The notes beneath the pieces were generated by a model. It searched no databases. It was not told the DNA's origin and worked only from the letters and a program-made list of their open reading frames with translations. The position numbers and the translations under genes were made by a program. A stretch of DNA of 20,802 nucleotides from an uncultured Collinsella sp. (GTDB lineage: Bacteria > Actinomycetota > Coriobacteriia > Coriobacteriales > Coriobacteriaceae): contig USAY01000024.1 of NCBI GenBank assembly GCA_900552755.1, forward strand, positions 1-20,802. Direction: 5' to 3'. Of the stretch, positions 4,837 through 11,199 are shown piece after piece; position 1 is the first letter of the stretch, and each line of letters begins with the position of its first letter.

Positions 4837-7719
4837 ATGACGCTACTGTATTTCCTTACCCTGTTTCCGCTGGTACCGGCGCTGGGCATGCTGCTCGCGC
4901 GCGGTGACCGCGCCCGCGATGCGGTGGGACTCATAGGCTCCGGCATTATCATGGCGGTGACAGTTGTAGTCGCCGTCATGTTTTTTTGCACGGGTCCGCA
5001 GAGCTTTGAGATTGCCCCCGGTACCTCGCATGCGCTCTCGATCATCAGCTCCGTCATCGACGTAATTCTGTGCGCCGTCATCCTGTACAACGCGCACAAA
5101 TATAAGAGCGTGCTTACCACGGTGCTCGGCATAGTCCAGCTGGTGGGCTCGCTCGTCTTTGCGGCCATGACGCTGCCTGCGGCCGAAGCCGTCACGGCGA
5201 CGCCGCTCTACCTAGACTACATGAGCGTGATCATGGTCCTCGCCGTCGGCATCGTCGGCAGCCTTATCTGTATCTACGCTTTGGGCTACATGAAGGACTT
5301 CCAGGCCCATGATGAGCACGAGGCCGCGCTGCGCGGGCAGACCGCGCCCGACCGTCGTCCGCAGTTCCTGGCGCTTATGTTCCTGTTCCTCTCGGCCATG
5401 TTCGTCATCGTGACGAGCGACAACCTTGAGTGGCTGTTCTGCGGCTGGGAAATCACCACCGTGTGCTCGTTCCTTATGATTGGCTATACGCGCACGCCCG
5501 AGGCCATCAAGAACGCCTTTAACCAGATCATCCTCAACATGCTGGGCGGCATCGCGTTTTTGGCCGGACTCATGTACCTGCACGTTAACGGCATGCCGCT
5601 GACCATCTCGGGCATGATTGAGCTTTCCGGCGCCGGAACCGCGCAGTCCGCGCTGCTGGTGATGCCGGTCATCCTGTTGTCGCTCGCCGCGCTCACCAAG
5701 GCCGCACAGATGCCGTTCCACACTTGGCTGTTGGGTGCCATGGTTGCCCCCACGCCCACGAGCGCCCTGCTGCACTCGTCAACCATGGTCAAAGCCGGCG
5801 TGTTCCTGATGGTCAAGCTGAGCCCGCTCTATGCCATCTATCCCGTGACCGGCTTTATGGTCACGAGCGTGGGTGCCATCACGTTTTTGCTCGCTGCCCT
5901 TATGGCCATCTCGCAGAGCAATGCCAAGCGCGTGCTCGCGTACTCCACCATTTCCAACTTGGGCCTCATCAGTGCTTGCTTGGGTGTCGGCGCGCCCGAG
6001 GCCGTATGGGCGGCCATCTTCCTGATCCTGTTCCACACGGTGGCAAAGTCGCTGCTGTTCCTGTGCGTGGGCACGGCCGAGCATCATATCGGCAGCCGCA
6101 ATATCGAGGACATGGACGGTATGTTCAGCCGCATGCCGCACCTGACGCGCCTGATGATGCTGGGCATCATGGGCATGTTTGTGGCGCCGTTTGGCATGCT
6201 CGTGTCCAAGTGGGGCGCTCTGGTGGCGTTCGCGCAGACCGGCAACGTGCTCATGATCATGGTACTTGCCTTTGGCTCGGCCGCGACCTTCTTCTTCTGG
6301 GGCAAGTGGCTTGCCAAGCTTTCGGGCGTCGACCCCACGGCTCAAAACGTTGAGGTCAATGTCCATAAGACCGAATGGATGGCCCTCAACACCATCGCCG
6401 CGCTGCTGATTCTGTGCTGCGTGGCGTTTCCGGTTATCTCGAGCGGTCTGGTGTCGCCTTACCTGGCCATGGTGTTTGGCCGCGTGCCGTACGTTATTGG
6501 CAAGGACGCCATGTATCTGATGGTGGTTATCGTGGCTTTTATCGCCGTGGTGCTGCTGACTTCATTCCGTGTGAGCAACAAACCGCATGTAAACGTATAT
6601 CTTTCGGGCGTGGGAACCGAAAATTACCGCCATTTCCGCGGCTCGATGGGACACGAGGTGAAGGCCGAAAAGCGTAATTGGTACTCGGAGGACGCCCTTG
6701 GCGAGAAGCGTATTAGCCCCGTGGGTAGCGTCGTGTGCTGCAGCATTATCTTGTTTGCGCTGCTGTGTTGCGCGTGGATTGGGCCCGAGCGACTTGCCAT
6801 GAGCGCGCCCTCGGTGCTGCGCGGCAAGTATTTCGAAGGTTCGGGCGTCGTGGGCATATTTATTGGTACCGTGGCGTTTGCCCTGATCGCGCCGATTGTG
6901 GGCGGCCTGATCGACGGTCTTGACCGTAAGCTTTCGGCCCGCATGCAGGGCCGTGTGGGCCCGCGCCTGCTGCAGCCTTTCTACGACGTTGCCAAGCTGC
7001 TGCGCAAGGCCCCTGCCAGCGTAAACACCATGGACGACACCTATATGGCATGCGCGCTCATCTTCACCGTCGTGGGCGGCGGCATCTTTGTGTCGGGTTC
7101 CAACACGCTGCTGTGCGCCTTTATGGTGACGCTCGCCGCAATCTTTGTGGTGCTGGCGTCCGCCTCGACGCAAAGCCCATTTGCGCAGGTCGGCGCCGAC
7201 CGTGAGTTGCTGCAGGTCATGAGTTACGAGCCCGCCGTTCTGCTGATGAGCGTGGGCCTGTACCTTGCCACCGACAGCTTCGATTCCATCGCCGTGACGG
7301 GGCAGTCGGCCCCCATCGTCGTGTACAGTGCGCCCATTTTCCTCGCGCTGCTTGCGGTGCTTACCATCAAACTGCGCAAGTCGCCGTTCGATCTTTCGTA
7401 TTCGCATCACGCGCATCAGGAGATTGTCCAGGGCGTTGCCACCGAGATGAGCGGCGGCACGCTGGCAAAGATGACGCTCATGCACTGGTGCGAGACCGTG
7501 CTGTTTTTGATGTGGGTGGGCATGTTCTTTGTTTGGGACAACCCGGTGAGCTGGATCGTTGCCCTGGTCGTGATGGCCGCGACGTATTTTGTCGAGGTGC
7601 TGATCGATAACACCTTTGCCCGTAGCACCTGGCGCAGCTGCTTTAAGCTCGGCTGGGGCGTGGCGCTGGTGTTTGGCCTGCTCAACCTTATGCCCATCCT
7701 CGTCGACGTGTTTATTTAG
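4837..7719 (+). CDS. echAB: Fused EchA-EchB-like membrane subunit of a group 4 [NiFe] hydrogenase
   Basis: This 960-residue polytopic membrane protein combines two subunits that are usually separate. Residues 1 to about 650 are a NuoL/HyfB/EchA-type proton-conducting antiporter subunit: E205 in WEITT, K288 in LTKAAQMPFHTWLL, and H313 and K319 in HSSTMVKAG match the conserved ion-path residues. Residues about 668-960 are a NuoH/HycD/EchB-type anchor with GLDRKLSARMQGRVGPRLLQ and SPFDLSYSHHAHQE. The junction is a charged loop (about 580-628) plus one extra membrane segment (629-650). The length equals the sum of the two separate subunits, and the frame is unbroken. The start has GGGGGAG 7 nt upstream. 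It is the first gene of a tight operon; the next gene's AGGAGG overlaps its stop codon. It would pump protons or Na+ as electrons pass to the soluble arm. I saw no convincing promoter in 4692-4836. Confidence 0.9.
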   Translation: MTLLYFLTLFPLVPALGMLLARGDRARDAVGLIGSGIIMAVTVVVAVMFFCTGPQSFEIAPGTSHALSIISSVIDVILCAVILYNAHKYKSVLTTVLGIVQLVGSLVFAAMTLPAAEAVTATPLYLDYMSVIMVLAVGIVGSLICIYALGYMKDFQAHDEHEAALRGQTAPDRRPQFLALMFLFLSAMFVIVTSDNLEWLFCGWEITTVCSFLMIGYTRTPEAIKNAFNQIILNMLGGIAFLAGLMYLHVNGMPLTISGMIELSGAGTAQSALLVMPVILLSLAALTKAAQMPFHTWLLGAMVAPTPTSALLHSSTMVKAGVFLMVKLSPLYAIYPVTGFMVTSVGAITFLLAALMAISQSNAKRVLAYSTISNLGLISACLGVGAPEAVWAAIFLILFHTVAKSLLFLCVGTAEHHIGSRNIEDMDGMFSRMPHLTRLMMLGIMGMFVAPFGMLVSKWGALVAFAQTGNVLMIMVLAFGSAATFFFWGKWLAKLSGVDPTAQNVEVNVHKTEWMALNTIAALLILCCVAFPVISSGLVSPYLAMVFGRVPYVIGKDAMYLMVVIVAFIAVVLLTSFRVSNKPHVNVYLSGVGTENYRHFRGSMGHEVKAEKRNWYSEDALGEKRISPVGSVVCCSIILFALLCCAWIGPERLAMSAPSVLRGKYFEGSGVVGIFIGTVAFALIAPIVGGLIDGLDRKLSARMQGRVGPRLLQPFYDVAKLLRKAPASVNTMDDTYMACALIFTVVGGGIFVSGSNTLLCAFMVTLAAIFVVLASASTQSPFAQVGADRELLQVMSYEPAVLLMSVGLYLATDSFDSIAVTGQSAPIVVYSAPIFLALLAVLTIKLRKSPFDLSYSHHAHQEIVQGVATEMSGGTLAKMTLMHWCETVLFLMWVGMFFVWDNPVSWIVALVVMAATYFVEVLIDNTFARSTWRSCFKLGWGVALVFGLLNLMPILVDVFI

Positions 7720-7731
7720 GAGGCGGCGTTT

Positions 7732-8331
7732 ATGGATCATAAAATGTCGCGCTCGCCGTGGGTTATTCATTACGACGGCTCGAGCTGCAACGGATGCGAT
7801 ATCGAGGTGCTGGCCTCGCTTACCCCACTGTTTGATGCAGAGCGTTTTGGTGTAGTCAACACCGGCAATCCCAAGCATGCGGACATCTTTTTGGTGACGG
7901 GTTCGGTCAACGCGCAGAACCTGCCCGTCGTGCGTCAGATCTACAACCAGATGCTCGAGCCCAAGTGCGTGGTGGCGTGCGGTATTTGCGCGTGCTCGGG
8001 CGGCGTGTTCCGCGATGCGTACAACGTGATCGGCGGCGTGGACCGCGCGATTCCCGTGGACGTGTACGCGCCCGGGTGCGCCATTCGCCCCGAGACCGTG
8101 ATAGATGCCATCGTGGAGGCGTGCAGCATTCTGGACCAGAAGGAGGCCGTGATGCGCGCCGGCGGCGATCCACTCACCGTGGGCGGCGCCGCTGCCTGGG
8201 ACGGTGGCGTTGAGCTGGGCGAGGACGGGTTTGTGGCTGCTGCGGGGGCCGGGGATGGGGCTGGTGCCGATGCGAGCGCCGCTGTCGACGTGCCTGCCGC
8301 TACGCCCGCCGCTGCAAAGGAGGCCGAGTAA
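7732..8331 (+). CDS. echC: Ech-type hydrogenase small subunit (NuoB-like)
   Basis: This 199-residue protein is the small subunit that holds the proximal 4Fe-4S cluster next to the NiFe site, on the cytoplasmic face of the complex. The ligand cysteines are visible: C19 and C22 (SSCNGCDIEVLASLTP), C83 (VVACGICACSGGVF) and C116 (VYAPGCAIRP). The conserved core ends near residue 140. The remaining ~60 residues are an Ala/Gly/acidic low-complexity tail not usual for the family, where about 150 residues is typical. It is preceded by AGGAGG at 7718-7723 with 8 nt spacing. Its TAA stop shares one base with the ATG of echD (TAATG), which suggests coupled translation. Confidence 0.9.
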   Translation: MDHKMSRSPWVIHYDGSSCNGCDIEVLASLTPLFDAERFGVVNTGNPKHADIFLVTGSVNAQNLPVVRQIYNQMLEPKCVVACGICACSGGVFRDAYNVIGGVDRAIPVDVYAPGCAIRPETVIDAIVEACSILDQKEAVMRAGGDPLTVGGAAAWDGGVELGEDGFVAAAGAGDGAGADASAAVDVPAATPAAAKEAE

Positions 8332-9050
8332 TGCAAAAGGCAATCTATACCACCGTCGGGATCGATGAGCTGCTGCCGCATGTTCAGGCGCTCAAGGGCG
8401 CCGGCGCGCGCTTTGTGCAGATGCACGCCGAGCGCTGCGTGGACGACGGCTCGTATCGCTTGGTCTATACGTTTATCAACGTTCACGCTGCTCAGGAACA
8501 TATTGCGCAGGACGGCAGCTATGCGATTGAGAATCTGGTGGTCGAGGGTATCGACCAGTACCAGGAGATCCCGTCCATCAGCTCGTACTATCCGGCGGTG
8601 TTCCCGTTTGAGAACGAGGCGCACGACCTGTTTGGCCTTGCCATCACCGATATGCAAATCGACTTTAAGGGCTTTTTCTACCAGGTCTCGACTGCCGAGC
8701 CCATGAGCGTGATCACGCCCGAGGTGAAGGCCGCGCGCGAGAAGGCCATGAAGGTCCGCGCCGCCGCCGAGGCCAAGGCGCGCAAGGCTGCTGCCGAGAA
8801 GGCCGCCGCTGCGGCGGCTGCTGCGGGGGAGGGCGCCACAGATGGCAGTGGCACCGCGGACGCTGCCACTGCCCAGCCCGCTGCGGCTGCCGGCTCCGAT
8901 GCCCAGCATGACGAGGCCGCTGCCAAGGCTGCGCTTAAAGCTGCCGAGATGGAGGCAAAGCTCGCCGCCATGGATCCCGAGAAAGCGGCCAAGGTCCGCG
9001 CGGCGCTTGCCGCCAAGGCCGCCCGCGATAAGCAGAAAAAGGAGGCGTAA
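8331..9050 (+). CDS. echD: Ech-type hydrogenase subunit D (NuoC-like) with Ala/Lys/Glu-rich tail
   Basis: The first ~128 of 239 residues match the NuoC/30-kDa subunit fold, with the typical motif SSYYPAVFPFENEAHDLFGL (residues 84-103). This subunit packs against the large and small subunits and holds no cofactor. Residues 131-239 are a highly charged, Ala-rich segment (KAAREKAMKVRAAAEAKARK, later MDPEKAAKVRAALAAKAARD) predicted by eye to be helical or coiled-coil, split by a Gly/Ser/Asp/Gln-containing linker around 165-190. Such a tail is absent from ordinary NuoC/EchD proteins. A similar 'DPxKAA..AAxAxAKAR' style tail is known in RnfC, so a role in docking an electron carrier is possible but unproven. 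AAAGGAGG lies 7 nt before the ATG. Confidence 0.85.
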   Translation: MQKAIYTTVGIDELLPHVQALKGAGARFVQMHAERCVDDGSYRLVYTFINVHAAQEHIAQDGSYAIENLVVEGIDQYQEIPSISSYYPAVFPFENEAHDLFGLAITDMQIDFKGFFYQVSTAEPMSVITPEVKAAREKAMKVRAAAEAKARKAAAEKAAAAAAAAGEGATDGSGTADAATAQPAAAAGSDAQHDEAAAKAALKAAEMEAKLAAMDPEKAAKVRAALAAKAARDKQKKEA

Positions 9051-9055
9051 GGTCC

Positions 9056-10144
9056 ATGGCACATCGCTCCGTTATTCCTTTTGGCCCGCAGCATCCAGTG
9101 CTGCCCGAGCCGCTTCACCTGGACCTAGTGCTCGAGGACGACCGCGTTATCGAGGCAATTCCGCAGATCGGTTTTGTGCACCGCGGGCTCGAGAAGCTCA
9201 CCGAAAAGCGCGACATGCATCAGTTTGGCTACATCGCCGAGCGCATCTGTGGCATCTGCGCCGTGGGCCATAGCTGCGGCTATGCCAGTGCCTGCGAGCG
9301 CATGCTCGACATCGAGGTCCCTGGTCGCGTGCAGTATATCCGCACCATTTTGCACGAGCTGTCGCGTATCCACTCGCATCTGCTGTGGCTGGGCCTGCTT
9401 GCCGACGCCTTTGGCTTTGAGGCGCTGTTCTATCGTTCGTGGACCCTGCGCGAGCAGATCCTCAAGATCTTCGAGAGCACCTGCGGCGGGCGCGTGATTC
9501 TTTCGATTAACGAGATCGGCGGCCTTAAGCACGATATTGAGGACTCCGAGCTGGCGGGCATTGTCCAGACGCTCGATGCCATGCGTCCCGATTACGAGGC
9601 CCTGGTGCATACGTTTTTGGATGATGTCAGCTGCGGCGAGCGCCTGCATGGGGTGGGTGTGATCAGCAAGAAGGATGCGCTGGAGCTTTCGATGGTCGGT
9701 CCGTTCGGTCGCGCTTCGGGCGTGGATTATGACGTGCGCATGTTCGGCGACGGCGCCTATGCGGATCTGGCTGCGTTTGAGCCAATTGTCGCTACCGATG
9801 GCGACTGCTATGCCCGCTGCCAGGTGCGTTGCGCCGAGGTCACGCAGGCTATGGACATCATCAAGGAGCTTGTGGGCAAGATTCCGCACGACGGTATCGG
9901 TGGGCGTACCAAGCTCACGCCGGCCGACGGCGCGCGCGGCGAGGTTGTGATTGAGCAGCCGCGTGGCGAGGCGTATTACTATGTGCGCGGCAACGGCACC
10001 AAGAACCTGGACCGCTTCCGCGTGCGCACGCCGACGTCGCAGAACCTGGCGGGTCTGACACATGCGCTGCAGGGCGTGCTCATTGCCAACGTGCCCATGA
10101 TTATCCTGACCATCGACCCATGCATTAGCTGCACGGAAAGGTAG
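9056..10144 (+). CDS. echE: Ech-type [NiFe] hydrogenase large subunit
   Basis: This 362-residue catalytic subunit reduces protons to H2 or oxidises H2 at a NiFe(CN)2CO centre. The nickel ligands are visible as C65 and C68 in the N-terminal motif (AERICGICAVGHSCGY) and C356 and C359 in the C-terminal motif DPCISCTER. The protein ends three residues after the last cysteine, so there is no C-terminal peptide to be removed by a maturation endopeptidase; a missing extension is known for other group 4 enzymes such as CooH and EchE. The length and the NuoD-like core (for example HELSRIHSHLLWLGLLA) suit the family. The start ATG at 9056 follows GGAGG at 9041-9045. No hyp maturation genes are in the window. 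Confidence 0.93.
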   Translation: MAHRSVIPFGPQHPVLPEPLHLDLVLEDDRVIEAIPQIGFVHRGLEKLTEKRDMHQFGYIAERICGICAVGHSCGYASACERMLDIEVPGRVQYIRTILHELSRIHSHLLWLGLLADAFGFEALFYRSWTLREQILKIFESTCGGRVILSINEIGGLKHDIEDSELAGIVQTLDAMRPDYEALVHTFLDDVSCGERLHGVGVISKKDALELSMVGPFGRASGVDYDVRMFGDGAYADLAAFEPIVATDGDCYARCQVRCAEVTQAMDIIKELVGKIPHDGIGGRTKLTPADGARGEVVIEQPRGEAYYYVRGNGTKNLDRFRVRTPTSQNLAGLTHALQGVLIANVPMIILTIDPCISCTER

Positions 10145-10151
10145 GCGCGGC

Positions 10152-10493
10152 ATGAGTTTGCTGACATTTGCCAAGACGGCCTTGGGTTCTATGGTCAAGC
10201 AGCCGGTAACGGTGTGCTATCCGCAGGAGAAGCTCGCGGCACCCGAGCGCCTGCGTGGGCACATCGTTAACGACATGGACGTGTGCATTTGCTGCGGCAT
10301 GTGCGCGCGCCGCTGCCCGGCGGGTGCACTTGCGGTCGATCGCAAGGGCGGAACGTGGTCGATCGATCCGTACGCTTGCGTGGTGTGCGGCGAGTGCATC
10401 GAGAGCTGCCCCAAACATTGCCTGACTATGGACACCGCCCGCACTCCAGTCGCGGCGGACAAGACTCCCACGGTAGAAACCAAACCGGAATAG
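10152..10493 (+). CDS. echF: Ech-type hydrogenase 2x[4Fe-4S] ferredoxin subunit (NuoI-like)
   Basis: This 113-residue electron-transfer subunit carries two 4Fe-4S sites: C45, C48, C51 and C55 (CICCGMCARRCP), and C76, C79, C82 and C86 (CVVCGECIESCP). It would pass electrons from a soluble donor, probably ferredoxin, to the cluster of EchC. The short N-terminal region ending in LRGHIVNDMD is typical of group 4 NuoI-like proteins. It starts 7 nt after the echE stop, with AGGCGCGG as a modest ribosome site. It closes the operon and is followed at once by a large hairpin. Family and position agree, so the call is firm; the actual electron donor is inferred. Confidence 0.92.
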   Translation: MSLLTFAKTALGSMVKQPVTVCYPQEKLAAPERLRGHIVNDMDVCICCGMCARRCPAGALAVDRKGGTWSIDPYACVVCGECIESCPKHCLTMDTARTPVAADKTPTVETKPE

Positions 10494-10502
10494 CGCTGGG
10501 AT

Positions 10503-10536
10503 GGGGCCGGTGGGGCAAAAATGCCCCACCGGCCCC
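10503..10536 (+). terminator. Strong hairpin at the end of the hydrogenase operon
   Basis: A perfect 15-bp GC-rich stem (10503-10517 with 10522-10536) with an AAAA loop begins 9 nt after the echF stop. No T-run follows, so it may act as an RNA 3'-end stabiliser or a factor-assisted terminator rather than a standard intrinsic terminator. Confidence 0.6.
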
Positions 10537-10567
10537 GCGCTTAAACGAGCGGTGGAGCCGCCGCGAA

Positions 10568-10721
10568 CAAAACTATGCCGGTTTACTACGATAAATCGCC
10601 TACCCCCAACCACACCGCATTTGGCAAAATCAAAATCGCAGGTAGACGGCTTGCAGTTTTGCGAAAAAGTCACGCGTGGTCGGGGATCTCATTTTTATCG
10701 TAGTAAACCGGCATAGTTTTG
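10568..10721. repeat. 154-bp nested palindromic element, copy A
   Basis: Perfect 28-bp terminal inverted repeats (10568-10595 with 10694-10721) start with CAAAACT. Inside is a second pair, CCCCCAACCAC against GTGGTCGGGG. At the apex is an 11-bp imperfect hairpin, AAAATCGCAGG (10632-10642) with CTTGCAGTTTT (10650-10660). The same plan and partly the same sequence recur in copy B. No coding frame fits it. It looks like a MITE-like or REP-like element, or DNA encoding a long structured RNA. No clear target-site duplication is visible. Confidence 0.75.
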
Positions 10722-10747
10722 AAATGTCACCATATCCGTAACAGCCC

Positions 10748-10787
10748 TTGATCTCCCGTGGACGGAGGAAAACGGATCATTTTGGCC
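10748..10787 (+). repeat. 40-bp direct repeat, copy 1
   Basis: The last 28 bp (10760-10787, beginning GGACGGAGGAAAACGGATCA) are identical to 10999-11026, and the first 12 bp are similar. It begins 27 bp after palindromic element A. Confidence 0.85.
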
Positions 10788-10818
10788 CTGCGAGGGCCGC
10801 CACGTGACCCGTCAGCCA

Positions 10819-10970
10819 CAAAATGGGCCCATCTACTATGTTCAGGCGGCAACCCCCGACCACGACAAATACTGCGAAAAGAAAATCGCAGGTAAAACGC
10901 TTGCCGTTTTTCACGAAACGCGGTTATGGTCGGTGGTATCGGGCCAAACGTAGTAGATGGGCCAGTTTTG
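10819..10970. repeat. 152-bp nested palindromic element, copy B
   Basis: Terminal inverted repeats of 27 bp (10815-10841 with 10948-10974) carry three mismatches; the part homologous to copy A runs 10819-10970 and ends in AGTTTTG. The inner pair is CCCCCGACCAC against a TGGTCGGTGG segment. The apical hairpin AAAATCGCAGG (10882-10892) with CTTGCCGTTTT (10900-10910) keeps the 11-nt left arm of copy A exactly. The loops and several arm bases differ from A while pairing is kept, which suggests that structure matters. Confidence 0.75.
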
Positions 10971-10986
10971 TGGCGAGCGCCACCAA

Positions 10987-11026
10987 TTGATTCCCCGGGG
11001 ACGGAGGAAAACGGATCATTTTGGCC
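10987..11026 (+). repeat. 40-bp direct repeat, copy 2
   Basis: This is the second copy of the block at 10748-10787, offset by 239 bp and identical over the last 28 bp. It begins 17 bp after element B. Together with A and B it makes two copies of a composite unit, and fills most of the gene-free stretch 10494-11199. Confidence 0.85.
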
Positions 11027-11067
11027 TGTCGGCTCCGAGTCGCACCTGTTTTCCTGCGAAAACGCCG

Positions 11068-11107
11068 TGTCTCAACTTTGGTGAGACATTTGTCTCACGC
11101 CTAAAAA
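11068..11107 (+). promoter_or_regulatory. Adhesin upstream region: TGTCTCA dyads and possible promoter
   Basis: The heptamer TGTCTCA occurs at 11068-11074, inverted at 11082-11088, and again at 11091-11097; a fourth copy lies at 11141-11147. The middle pair makes the 16-bp dyad TGAGACA-TT-TGTCTCA. It sits in the 18-nt spacer of a possible promoter, TTGGTG (11078-11083) and TAAAAA (11102-11107). A dimeric regulator bound here would block RNA polymerase, so repression of the adhesin gene is plausible. The promoter itself is a weak match. Confidence 0.5.
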
Positions 11108-11199
11108 CGAATCTGGAACATGTGTCACCTGCCCTAATTGTGTCTCATTTCGTAACTTTAGGCTGATGCAAGGTCTGAGCCTGCGAGAAGGGAGACGCG

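Noticed and set aside
6562..8343. A 593-codon open frame on the minus strand opposite echAB and echC
   Set aside because: It is a His/Arg-rich shadow of two well-conserved hydrogenase genes, with no domain or start signal.
10501..10716. A small open frame of 71 codons after echF
   Set aside because: It runs through the operon-end hairpin and palindrome A, has no ribosome site, and its product is low in hydrophobic order with no known motif.
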